Positions 18,441 through 26,967 of a stretch of DNA of 64,000 bases are shown in pieces; within the stretch, counting starts at the first letter, position 1; each line of letters begins with the position of its first letter. Origin of the DNA: Kordiimonas pumila (GTDB lineage Bacteria > Pseudomonadota > Alphaproteobacteria > Sphingomonadales > Kordiimonadaceae); NCBI RefSeq assembly GCF_015240255.1, contig NZ_CP061205.1, positions 3,148,501 to 3,212,500 on the forward strand. The letters are read 5' to 3'. The notes beneath the pieces were generated by a model. That model was not told the origin of the DNA and did not search any database. It saw only the letters and a list, made by a program, of their open reading frames with translations. Position numbers and translations under genes: made by a program.

Positions 18441-20216
18441 TTAATGTACATGGCCTGCTTTTGCGCCAGATGGTATCCTGATATCCTCTACCAACGCCTG
18501 AACTTCAGGAGGCGGAGCTTTGGTTGTTTTTGAAACAATGGCAGAAACCATAAAGTTCAAAACCATTCCCACAGCGCCTATACCCTCTGGGGAAATACCA
18601 AAGAGCCAGTTTTCTTCTGTATTTAATTCAGGAGATACAAATTTAAAAAAGACAATATAGGCAAACGTTGAGAATAAACCAACCAGCATGCCAGCAATTG
18701 CTCCCTCCTTATTCATTCGACGCGAAAATATCCCCATAAGAATTGCAGGAAATAGGCTAGCTGCGGCAAGCCCGAAAGCAAATGCGACCACTTGCGCTAC
18801 AAACCCAGGTGGGTTGATGCCAAGGTAGCCTGCCACACCAATGGCGCATGCAGCAGCAAGCCGTGCATAACGAAGCTCCTGCTTGTCTGTAATAGCTGGC
18901 ATAAAAGTTTTTTTCAGTAAATCATGGCTAACAGCAGACGAAATTACGAGCAAAAGCCCCGCCGCCGTTGAAAGTGCAGCTGCCAAACTACCTGCAGCAA
19001 CAAGTGCAATTACCCAGTTAGGCAACTGGGCAATTTCAGGGTTTGCCAAAACCATAATATCACGGTCGACATAAACTTCATTGGCGTTTGCAGTTGTAGT
19101 ATTCAGAACAATCCTTTCGCCGCTTACCCCGCGCCCATCTTCCTTGAAAGTTGGGGTGCCTTCAAACGGCGCCCCCGCCCGGTACTGAATGGCGCCATCA
19201 CCATTTTTGTCCTGCCAACCAATCAGCCCCAATGTTTCCCAATTTTTAAACCATTGAGGTGTTGCCTGATACGGCGTTTCATTCACTTCATTAATAAAGT
19301 TGATACGCGCGAAAGCCCCAACAGCAGGTGCTGTTGTATATAGAATGGCAATAAACACGAGCGCCCACCCTGCTGATTTACGAGCATCTGAAACCTTCGG
19401 TACTGTAAAAAAGCGCACAATAACATGAGGCAACCCAGCTGTTCCCACCATGAGGGCAGCTGTAATCGCAAATATGTCAGCCTTGGACTTTGTGCCCTCA
19501 GTATAGGCATTAAAACCTAAATCCTGAAGTACACTATCAAGCTTACCAAGCACCGTCAGACCAGAGCCATCAGTTACCTCTGCGCCCAAACCAAATTGAG
19601 GTACAGGGTTGCCTGTAACCATCATCGAAATAAATATCGCTGGTACAGTATAAGCAAAAATCAACACACAGAATTGTGCGACCTGTGTGTAGGTAATACC
19701 TTTCATTCCACCAAGAACAGCATACATAAAGACAATTGCCATGCCCGCAACTACACCGGTATTTATATCAACTTCCAGAAAGCGGGAAAACACAATACCG
19801 ACGCCGCGCATTTGCCCGGCAACATATGTAAAACTAATAAAAATAAGGCAAACAACAGCAACAAGCCGTGCTGCATCGCTGTAATATCTGTCGCCAATAA
19901 AATCGGGTACCGTAAACTTGCCAAACTTACGCAGATAAGGTGCTAGAAGAAGAGCAAGCAACACATACCCACCAGTCCAGCCCATCAAATAAACAGAGCC
20001 ATCATAGCCTAAAAAGGCAATGAGGCCAGCCATAGAAATGAACGACGCCGCGCTCATCCAGTCAGCGGCGGTTGCCATACCATTCACAACCGGATGAATA
20101 CCACCACCAGCCACATAAAATTCTTTAGTTGAACCAACACGCGACCAAACCGCAATGCCAATATAAAGCGCAAAAGAAATCCCTACAAATATATAGGTAA
20201 GGGTTGAAGCATCCAT
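18441..20216 (-). CDS. Sodium:solute symporter, acetate permease-like (VC_2705 family)
   Basis: This 591-residue integral membrane protein has about 13 hydrophobic segments. Family landmarks include the N-terminal STKEFYVAGGG, NGMATAADWMSAASFISMAG (sodium and substrate site) and the long loop between residues 300 and 370. This subclass is paired with a small DUF4212 membrane protein, here encoded 13 bases upstream, and is predicted to import acetate or a similar short monocarboxylate with Na+. That fits a cell that converts acetyl units into PHB (genes at 25942-32386). Confidence 0.92.
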   Translation of the reverse strand: MDASTLTYIFVGISFALYIGIAVWSRVGSTKEFYVAGGGIHPVVNGMATAADWMSAASFISMAGLIAFLGYDGSVYLMGWTGGYVLLALLLAPYLRKFGKFTVPDFIGDRYYSDAARLVAVVCLIFISFTYVAGQMRGVGIVFSRFLEVDINTGVVAGMAIVFMYAVLGGMKGITYTQVAQFCVLIFAYTVPAIFISMMVTGNPVPQFGLGAEVTDGSGLTVLGKLDSVLQDLGFNAYTEGTKSKADIFAITAALMVGTAGLPHVIVRFFTVPKVSDARKSAGWALVFIAILYTTAPAVGAFARINFINEVNETPYQATPQWFKNWETLGLIGWQDKNGDGAIQYRAGAPFEGTPTFKEDGRGVSGERIVLNTTTANANEVYVDRDIMVLANPEIAQLPNWVIALVAAGSLAAALSTAAGLLLVISSAVSHDLLKKTFMPAITDKQELRYARLAAACAIGVAGYLGINPPGFVAQVVAFAFGLAAASLFPAILMGIFSRRMNKEGAIAGMLVGLFSTFAYIVFFKFVSPELNTEENWLFGISPEGIGAVGMVLNFMVSAIVSKTTKAPPPEVQALVEDIRIPSGAKAGHVH

Positions 20217-20229
20217 GATCTATCCTCCC

Positions 20230-20526
20230 TTAATCTTCTAGGCCATGTTTTTGCTCTAACCTACGCATCAGCGCGGCATAAACAAAAATAAGGATCACAA
20301 AAACATAAATAGATCCTTGCTGAGCAAACCAGAAACCAAGCTTTACACCAAAAAAATCTATAGCATTGAGAGCATCAACAAATAAAATACCCGCACCGAA
20401 AGAAACCGCGAACCAAACAGCGAGTAGCTTCAACAACAGGCTGATATTCTCTTTCCAGTAACTATTGGCATTTTTTTGATGTGCACTAATCGTGATATCG
20501 CCATCCGGCTTTGATGGTTTTTCCAT
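20230..20526 (-). CDS. DUF4212 small membrane subunit of the symporter
   Basis: This 98-residue protein has two transmembrane segments (SLLLKLLAVWFAVSFGAGIL and the later YVFVILIFVYAALM) and ends in RRLEQKHGLED, typical of DUF4212. The family occurs almost only next to VC_2705-type sodium symporters, as here. I chose the ATG at 20526, which has GGAGGGG upstream, over the longest frame at 20553. Confidence 0.88.
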   Translation of the reverse strand: MEKPSKPDGDITISAHQKNANSYWKENISLLLKLLAVWFAVSFGAGILFVDALNAIDFFGVKLGFWFAQQGSIYVFVILIFVYAALMRRLEQKHGLED

Positions 20527-20637
20527 ATTCCCCTCCAGTTTCCCAGTTCCCAATAATATTGGTACAGTGCAAAAACGCTACATGCAAAAGGAATTAAAAT
20601 TTTGGCCTAATGGCAGTACTATTAAGGCTGATCAGAC

Positions 20638-20669
20638 AAAAAAGGCCCTGATTTCATCAGAGCCTTTTT
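20638..20669 (-). terminator. Terminator after the branched-chain aminotransferase gene
   Basis: An imperfect stem (AAAAAGGC-C-CTGA with TCAG-A-GCCTTTTT, one mismatch, 5-base loop) ending in T residues on the minus strand lies 25 bases beyond the aminotransferase stop. Confidence 0.65.
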
Positions 20670-20693
20670 GCTTAATACATATATAAAACCGAC

Positions 20694-21761
20694 CTAATCG
20701 ATCACATGAACCCAGTTAAATGGGTCTTCTGCCGTGCCGTATTGAATGCCCGTTAGCGAATCGTAAAGTTTTTTAGCAACAGGCCCGGCTTTATTATCAT
20801 TGATAATGTAATCTTCACCTTTGAAGCATAGACGCCCAATCGGGGATATTACAGCCGCCGTCCCGCAGCCAAATACTTCTGTGATTTTACCAGCCTTGAT
20901 ATCAGCAAGAATGGTATTCACGTCCAGCCGCGCTTCCTCGACCTCGAATCCAATATGCGGCGCCAGTTTAAGGACAGAATCACGTGTAATACCAGGTAGA
21001 ATACTGCCACTCAGCGACGGTGTTACAACCCTTTCACCGCCGTAAACAAAGCACACATTCATTGCGCCTACTTCTTCAGCATAGCGGCCCTCCACAGCAT
21101 CAAGCCACAGAACCTGTGTGTAGCCTTTACTTGCTACATCTTCACTCACCAGCAGGCTTGCGGCGTAGTTACCGCCCGTTTTTGCCTCACCTACACCGCC
21201 AACTACAGCACGGCGGTATTTATCAGAAATATAGACAGAAACAGGGTTGAGCCCTTCCTTGAAATATGGACCAACAGGGCTTGTAATGATGAAATGCATG
21301 TAGGCTTTGGCCGCGCCAAGACCCAACTTAGGGCTAGTGGCAATCATTGTTGGCCGAATATAAAGCGATGAGCCAGGCTCAGATGGCACCCATTTTTGGT
21401 CTAGGCTAATGAGCTTTTCAAGTGCTTCCAAATGGACAGCTTCATCCACTTCAGGCATTACCATACGCGCAGCCGACCGGTTAAAACGCTTGATGTTTGC
21501 GTCCGGCCTAAAAAAGCTAACCTTACCATCTGGGCGGCGATAAGCTTTCATGCCTTCAAAAATTTCTTGTCCATAATGAAGTACTGCCGCCGCCGGGCTT
21601 AATTTCAAATCATGGAAACGGCCAATAACTGCATCATGCCACCCAAGGCCATCATCATAGAGCTGGGTAAACATATGGTCAGCAAACGCCGCGCCAAAAG
21701 CGAGCTCTTTGGGGCATGAACCACGTTCGTTTTCTGGTATTGGATTCACGGTAATAGACAT
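20694..21761 (-). CDS. ilvE: Branched-chain amino acid aminotransferase
   Basis: This 355-residue fold-type IV PLP enzyme interconverts leucine, isoleucine and valine with their 2-oxo acids. The PLP-lysine segment is AKTGGNYAASLL, and the QVLWLDAVEGRYAEEVGAMNVCFV stretch is the signature of the longer BCAT II-like subfamily rather than the E. coli type. It is a single gene with its own terminator, next to the oxo-acid-oxidising IOR gene. Both could act in amino acid catabolism. Confidence 0.93.
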   Translation of the reverse strand: MSITVNPIPENERGSCPKELAFGAAFADHMFTQLYDDGLGWHDAVIGRFHDLKLSPAAAVLHYGQEIFEGMKAYRRPDGKVSFFRPDANIKRFNRSAARMVMPEVDEAVHLEALEKLISLDQKWVPSEPGSSLYIRPTMIATSPKLGLGAAKAYMHFIITSPVGPYFKEGLNPVSVYISDKYRRAVVGGVGEAKTGGNYAASLLVSEDVASKGYTQVLWLDAVEGRYAEEVGAMNVCFVYGGERVVTPSLSGSILPGITRDSVLKLAPHIGFEVEEARLDVNTILADIKAGKITEVFGCGTAAVISPIGRLCFKGEDYIINDNKAGPVAKKLYDSLTGIQYGTAEDPFNWVHVID

Positions 21762-21807
21762 ACGATTAATTCCTAAATCAGTTCCTGCTTTCTAAAACAC
21801 CAAAAAA

Positions 21808-24800
21808 TCAAGCTGACAAGCGATTTATCGCTTCTACAGCTGACTTTGCTGGGTCTTGCCGCTGTTCTTTTTCATGCCCTGCCTTAAATTGTGCGATCAT
21901 GTCATGCCATGAGCCATCTATTTTTGCAATATTGAGTTCTTTAATATGGCCATATCCACGAATTTGTTCAGGGAAAGCCGCAATCTGGCATGCAAAATCA
22001 AGATTCCCCGCAGTCAGGTTGTCGAGCAAATCATCAACTAATTGCTGATATTCAACAATCAGCTTCCGCTCCTGCTTTCGTTCCCGCGTATATGAAAAAA
22101 TATCAAAAGCTGTGCCGCGCAAAACCTTAAACTGCGCCAATAACTTTAGAAACGGCAATATCCAGCCTTTAAAATGAACCTTCTTAGCCACGCCTGTTTT
22201 TTTATCTGGCCTAGATATAATAGGCGGCGCCATATGGAACGTAAGCTTATAATCGCCTTCAAATGTTTCGTTCAAATCATTGAAGAAGCTTTTATGGGTT
22301 AAAAGCCTTGCCACTTCATACTCGTCTTTATAGGCCATTAATTTAAAAGCATATTTAGCCACTGTTTTAGCCAAAACCTCAGAGCTTGGATTTAACGCCT
22401 GTTCGCTCGCCCTAACCTTTTCAATTAATTGAGTATAAACACCCGCATAACTGCTATTTTGATAATCGGTCAGGAACGCAGACCTTTCCTGAATAATATC
22501 ATCCAGCGTTGCTTCTTGTTTTTGCTTAGTATCACCCATTAATGCAGCTAATTGCTTGCTGTCATATGCCGCAAGCCTGCCTGCTGTGAAGGCCTTTTTA
22601 TTAGCTTCTACAGCAACACCGTTTAATTCAATCGCTTGGTAAAGCGATGATAACTGTAATGGTACACATCCTCGTTGGTAAGCATACCCCAGCATAAATA
22701 TATTTGCTGTCGTTGTGCCCCCAAGTAGTTTTTGGGTCACTTTGTAAGCATCCGTTACATTGGTTTCCAATGCTCGCTGCTGCAGCAAAGAAATAATCTT
22801 TTGGTTTTCATCCGGGATATTTTTACCCAGCACAAAAGCTGACGTTGGCATAACATCAGTATTAATGATTACCTTGGTTTTGTTCACCTGAAGTTTGGAC
22901 AGGCACGATGCTTCAGAACTTGCGGCAACAAGATCACAGGCAATAAGAGCATTGGCCCCGGCATCCCCTATTCTAACCGCATGGAGATGTGCCGCGCTAG
23001 AGGCAATTCGGATATGCGAATATACAGCCCCGCCTTTTTGAGCAAGGCCTGTTTGGTCAAGCGTTGTAACCGCCTTGCCTTCAATATGCGCTGCCATTGA
23101 AAGAAGGGCGCCCACAGTCACCACCCCAGTACCACCAATACCCGTTACCAGCGTGTTCCAAGGCGCGTCAAGAGATGGAAGCACAGGGTCTGGGAGTGAT
23201 GCTGTCACCATTTCCGGGTCAAACTCGGCCCCGGCAGACTTACGCAGCTTACCACCCTCAACTGTTACAAAAGATGGGCAAAAGCCCTTAACACAAGACA
23301 TATCTTTATTACAGCTTGTCTGGTTAATTTGACGTTTTGTACCAAAAGAGGTTTCTTTGGGTTCTACAGAGATACAGTTAGACTGTACGGAACAATCACC
23401 GCATCCTTCACAAACAAGGGAGTTGATAAAGGCGCGCCGATTTGGGTCTGGTAACAGCCCGCGTTTGCGTTTTCTACGCAGCTCTGTCGCGCAGGTCTGA
23501 TCATACAGAATACAGGTAACACCTGCATGTTCCCTCAGTTCCCGCTGGATTGCATCCATATCATCCCGGTGACGTATTTCAACATTTTCAGGAAGCGTAA
23601 AGGCCTGTTGATACTTGCTTGTATCATCCATAACCCACACCAGCTTTTTCACGCCCTCTGCCATCACTTGGCGTACAATCATATCAGGTCGTAGTTCGCC
23701 GTCATGTGGTTGGCCACCTGTCATGGCAACAGCATCATTAAACAGTATTTTATAGGTTACATTCACACCAGCTGCAACAGAGGCCCGAACAGCCAAAACA
23801 CCCGAATGGAAATACGTCCCATCTCCCAAGTTCACAAAAACATGAGGGGTATCAGTAAAGCCTGCCTGCCCCACCCAGTTCACACCTTCACCGCCCATTT
23901 GGGTAAAGGTTTGGGTGTTCCTGTCCATTGTCTGAACAAGGTAGTGACAGCCAATACCAGCTAAAGCACGAGAACCATCAGGAACTTTGGTTGATGTGTT
24001 ATGAGGGCACCCTGAGCAAAAGAATGGTGCACGCTGCGTTTTTAAAGAAACTTCTGCGGCTAGCCGCTTGCCTTCAAGCAACTGGCTGAGCCGGGTTTTC
24101 ATACCCTCACCCATCTTTTCAGAAGGGATTATGCGGGCCAGTGCCTCAGCGACTACCGCGGGCGACAATTCCCCATATGATGACAGCAATGGTTTATCGT
24201 TCGAATCATTTTTGCCCAAAATTTGTGGGAAGTGCGGGTCTTTAACGATATAATTATACAGCTCTTCTTTCATTTGAACTTCAATCAGGCTGCGTTTTTC
24301 CTCAATAACAAACAGATGATCAAGCCCGTGCGAAAATTTCCTGATAATTTCTACATCAAGTGGGTATGTCATACCTATTTTGAGAATTCTAATTCCCAGA
24401 TCTTTTAGCTTGCCTTCGTCAATGCCCAAATCTGAAAGCGCTTGCATCAAATCAAGATGTGCTTTTCCTGCCGTTACAATACCAAGGCTTGCCTCAGGAT
24501 TCTCGAACACAACCTTATTAATTTTATTTGCCCTACAAAATGCGAGAGCCGCAGGCCTTTTATAGCGCCACAGCCGCTCTTCTTGCTCAAGCGGAGCATC
24601 TGGCAAGCGAATATTCAAACCACCTGCAGGCATTTCAAAATCTTTTGGATACTCTATCTGTACACGGTCAGGCCCAACATCCACGGTTGCTGAACTATCC
24701 ATATTCTCAGTCAAGGTTATCAAGGCTGTCCAACACCCACTAAAGCGAGAGAGTTCTATGCCATATATGCCATAGTCGAGTACTTCCTGAACATCTGATG

Positions 24801-25320
24801 GGTTCAGTACAGGCATGTGCATATCAACAAAAGCAAACTCACTCTGCCCCGGATAAGACGATGATTTACAGCCGTGATCATCGCCTGCAATAACAAGGAC
24901 ACCACCACGGCGCGATGAACCCGCAGCATTGCCATGCCTGAAAGCATCTGTCGAGCGATCAACACCCGGCGTTTTGCCGTACCAAATACCGCAAACACCA
25001 TCAACCGTTGCCCCGTCAAACAAATTTACCTGCTGGGAACCCCAAACAGCGGTAGCAGCAAGTTCCTCATTCACACCAGGCTGAAACCTGACATTGAAAC
25101 TATCTAAAAGCTTTTTATTACGGGTTAACTGAAAATCATACCCACCAAGTGGGGACCCCCGGTAACCAGAAATGAACACCCCAGTATTAAGATTGTTTTT
25201 TCGGTCACGCCGCATCTGGTCCATAGGCAAACGCACAAGAGCCTGAATACCAGATAAAAGCACAGAGCCGCTTTCCGCAGTGAATCGATCATTCAAGGTA
25301 ATGGGGAGATTATCAGGCAT
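21808..25320 (-). CDS. Indolepyruvate ferredoxin oxidoreductase (fused alpha/beta/gamma)
   Basis: This 1170-residue protein decarboxylates aryl or branched 2-oxo acids to acyl-CoA with ferredoxin as electron acceptor. It combines the pyrimidine-binding domain (N-terminal, GYRGSPLGGYD), the thiamine-diphosphate domain (GEGVNWVGQAGF, NLGDGTYFHSG), cysteine clusters (CEGCGDCSVQSNC and SCNKDMSCVKGFCP) and the gamma domain (GIGGTGVVTVGALL, QKGGAVYSHIRI). Such fused aerobic versions are common in alphaproteobacteria and function in amino acid breakdown. The divergent Lrp-type regulator at 25477 is the likely controller. Confidence 0.93.
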   Translation of the reverse strand: MPDNLPITLNDRFTAESGSVLLSGIQALVRLPMDQMRRDRKNNLNTGVFISGYRGSPLGGYDFQLTRNKKLLDSFNVRFQPGVNEELAATAVWGSQQVNLFDGATVDGVCGIWYGKTPGVDRSTDAFRHGNAAGSSRRGGVLVIAGDDHGCKSSSYPGQSEFAFVDMHMPVLNPSDVQEVLDYGIYGIELSRFSGCWTALITLTENMDSSATVDVGPDRVQIEYPKDFEMPAGGLNIRLPDAPLEQEERLWRYKRPAALAFCRANKINKVVFENPEASLGIVTAGKAHLDLMQALSDLGIDEGKLKDLGIRILKIGMTYPLDVEIIRKFSHGLDHLFVIEEKRSLIEVQMKEELYNYIVKDPHFPQILGKNDSNDKPLLSSYGELSPAVVAEALARIIPSEKMGEGMKTRLSQLLEGKRLAAEVSLKTQRAPFFCSGCPHNTSTKVPDGSRALAGIGCHYLVQTMDRNTQTFTQMGGEGVNWVGQAGFTDTPHVFVNLGDGTYFHSGVLAVRASVAAGVNVTYKILFNDAVAMTGGQPHDGELRPDMIVRQVMAEGVKKLVWVMDDTSKYQQAFTLPENVEIRHRDDMDAIQRELREHAGVTCILYDQTCATELRRKRKRGLLPDPNRRAFINSLVCEGCGDCSVQSNCISVEPKETSFGTKRQINQTSCNKDMSCVKGFCPSFVTVEGGKLRKSAGAEFDPEMVTASLPDPVLPSLDAPWNTLVTGIGGTGVVTVGALLSMAAHIEGKAVTTLDQTGLAQKGGAVYSHIRIASSAAHLHAVRIGDAGANALIACDLVAASSEASCLSKLQVNKTKVIINTDVMPTSAFVLGKNIPDENQKIISLLQQRALETNVTDAYKVTQKLLGGTTTANIFMLGYAYQRGCVPLQLSSLYQAIELNGVAVEANKKAFTAGRLAAYDSKQLAALMGDTKQKQEATLDDIIQERSAFLTDYQNSSYAGVYTQLIEKVRASEQALNPSSEVLAKTVAKYAFKLMAYKDEYEVARLLTHKSFFNDLNETFEGDYKLTFHMAPPIISRPDKKTGVAKKVHFKGWILPFLKLLAQFKVLRGTAFDIFSYTRERKQERKLIVEYQQLVDDLLDNLTAGNLDFACQIAAFPEQIRGYGHIKELNIAKIDGSWHDMIAQFKAGHEKEQRQDPAKSAVEAINRLSA

Positions 25321-25396
25321 AAAGGGATACCTTTTCCATATTATGTTGGCCCAAGGATATTAAGCTTTAGCATACATGCTTCGTAAAATTATTTTT

Positions 25397-25425
25397 TTGC
25401 TATTTTTTGCTGAAATCTCTATAAT
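25397..25425 (+). promoter_or_regulatory. Sigma70-type promoter of the lrp-like gene
   Basis: TTGCTA (25397-25402) and a perfect TATAAT (25420-25425) are separated by 17 bases. Transcription would start near 25432, about 45 bases before the ATG. The site lies in the divergent spacer with the IOR gene. Confidence 0.7.
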
Positions 25426-25476
25426 ACTAGGTCATATATCATATTTTCTTTGTAAAATTAGGATAGTTATTTCATC

Positions 25477-25935
25477 ATGGAAATCGACAAGTTTGATCGT
25501 ACCATATTAGAAGCTTTACAGGAGAATGCCGACTATTCCATGGCAGAGCTCGGTGAAAAGGTTGGCTTATCACACACCCCTTGCTGGCGGCGTATTAAGC
25601 GTTTGCACAAAGAAGGTATTATCAAAGGTAAAGTTACCTTACTAGACCCACAAAAGCTTGGTTTAAGCGTTACCGTATACGCCTATATCACCATAAAAAG
25701 CCATGACGAACTATCGCTAGAAGCATTTGAAACCGCGGTTCAAAGCGTGAAAAATATTGTTGAATGCAACTCAACAAGCGGTGAAAAAGATTATCTGCTC
25801 AGGATAATTGTTCAAAGTGTTGGTCACTATGAGCAATTCCTGAAACAGACATTAATGCATTTACCGAACGTTGCGGCTGTTAATTCGACATTTGCCTTGA
25901 AACAGGTCAAATATACTACTGAGCTTCCTCTTTAA
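25477..25935 (+). CDS. Lrp/AsnC family transcriptional regulator
   Basis: This 152-residue protein has an N-terminal helix-turn-helix (FDRTILEALQENADYSMAELGEKVGLSHTPCWRRIKRL) and a C-terminal RAM ligand-binding domain (VTVYAYITIKSHDELS... VVECNSTSGEKDYLLRI). Lrp-type proteins form octamers and sense amino acids. Divergence from the 2-oxoacid oxidoreductase gene suggests local control of amino acid catabolism. The ATG at 25477 follows a moderate TTAGGATAG site. Confidence 0.92.
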   Translation: MEIDKFDRTILEALQENADYSMAELGEKVGLSHTPCWRRIKRLHKEGIIKGKVTLLDPQKLGLSVTVYAYITIKSHDELSLEAFETAVQSVKNIVECNSTSGEKDYLLRIIVQSVGHYEQFLKQTLMHLPNVAAVNSTFALKQVKYTTELPL

Positions 25936-25941
25936 AAAAGC

Positions 25942-26679
25942 TTAGTACATATGCTGCCCACCATTGATTGAAATGGTTGAGCCATTTACAAATTCACTGT
26001 CTGCCCGCACTAAAAACCAGACTGCATTTGCAATCTCAAGCGGATTACCGAGCCTGCCAATAGGAATGTTTGCAATAATTTTATCAAGTACATTTTGTGG
26101 TACGGCTGCAACCATATCAGTTGCGACATAACCTGGCGCAACAGCATTAACTGTTACATTAAATTTTGCGCCCTCTTGAGCCATAGCCTTAGTCATGCCA
26201 ATAACACCGGCCTTCGCTGCACAGTAATTAACCTGCCCATACTGGCCACCCTGCCCGTTAATGGAGCTAATATTCACAATACGACCAAAATGAGCATCCA
26301 GCATATCCTGCCACAAAACCTTGCTCATATTAAACACCGATGTCAGGTTAGTAGAAATAACATCATCCCACATGCTTCTGTTCATGCGCTTCAGGGTCCC
26401 ATCACGGGTGATACCGGCATTATTAACAAGGACTGTTATAAGCCCGTGTTTTTCTTTGATCTCAGCCACAGCTTTTTCGCAAGCATCAAAGTCTGCAACA
26501 TCCCACTTATAGGCTGGAATGCCGGTTTCTTCTCTAAACTGATCAGCAACACTTTCGTTGCCGCCGTACCCAGCCACTACATTATAGCCCTTTTGGGCTA
26601 ATAGTTCGCATATACCACGGCCAATACCGCGCGTACCGCCGGTTACGATTGCTGTATACGGCTTTTCATAAGTTGCCAT
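25942..26679 (-). CDS. phaB: Acetoacetyl-CoA reductase
   Basis: This 245-residue short-chain dehydrogenase reduces acetoacetyl-CoA to (R)-3-hydroxybutyryl-CoA with NADPH, the second step of PHB synthesis. The nucleotide-binding TGGTRGIG, the NNAG motif, and the catalytic Ser with Y-CAA-K (NISSINGQGGQYGQVNYCAAK) are present, and the sequence pattern GRIVNISSINGQ...GQ.NY is that of PhaB rather than FabG. The ATG at 26679 follows GGGGGAG; an upstream GTG at 26685 is less likely. It lies in the PHA locus, converging on the lrp-like gene. Confidence 0.93.
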   Translation of the reverse strand: MATYEKPYTAIVTGGTRGIGRGICELLAQKGYNVVAGYGGNESVADQFREETGIPAYKWDVADFDACEKAVAEIKEKHGLITVLVNNAGITRDGTLKRMNRSMWDDVISTNLTSVFNMSKVLWQDMLDAHFGRIVNISSINGQGGQYGQVNYCAAKAGVIGMTKAMAQEGAKFNVTVNAVAPGYVATDMVAAVPQNVLDKIIANIPIGRLGNPLEIANAVWFLVRADSEFVNGSTISINGGQHMY

Positions 26680-26907
26680 AATCACTCCCCCTTTTATGAC
26701 GTCACCAAAATTGAATCAGGTACCTTACAGAGGCCTTTTTCTCTGTAGTTTATGACATGATAAAGACATTTACCGGCTCACAGGCAAATAATATCCACTT
26801 CTTTTAAAGCATCATTTTAATTAGGTGTCGGGTCAAGGGCTTTTGGATAGATTACATGGTATATTCAGTATATTTACACGTGCCCCACGTAAACACTGCC
26901 TATAAAA

Positions 26908-26937
26908 AAAGCTGCTGCCTTATTAGGCAGCAGCTTT
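26908..26937 (-). terminator. Intrinsic terminator after phaZ
   Basis: A perfect 12-bp stem (AAAGCTGCTGCC at 26908-26919, GGCAGCAGCTTT at 26926-26937) with a 6-base loop is followed on the minus strand by a run of seven T residues. It lies about 30 bases beyond the phaZ stop. Confidence 0.88.
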
Positions 26938-26967
26938 AGGCTCTCAACCTTTTTTACTCTGTAACAA

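Noticed and set aside
26727-26746. Small inverted repeat ACAGAG/CTCTGT upstream of phaB
   Set aside because: The six-base arms with an 8-base loop are weak and no regulator or terminator context supports it.
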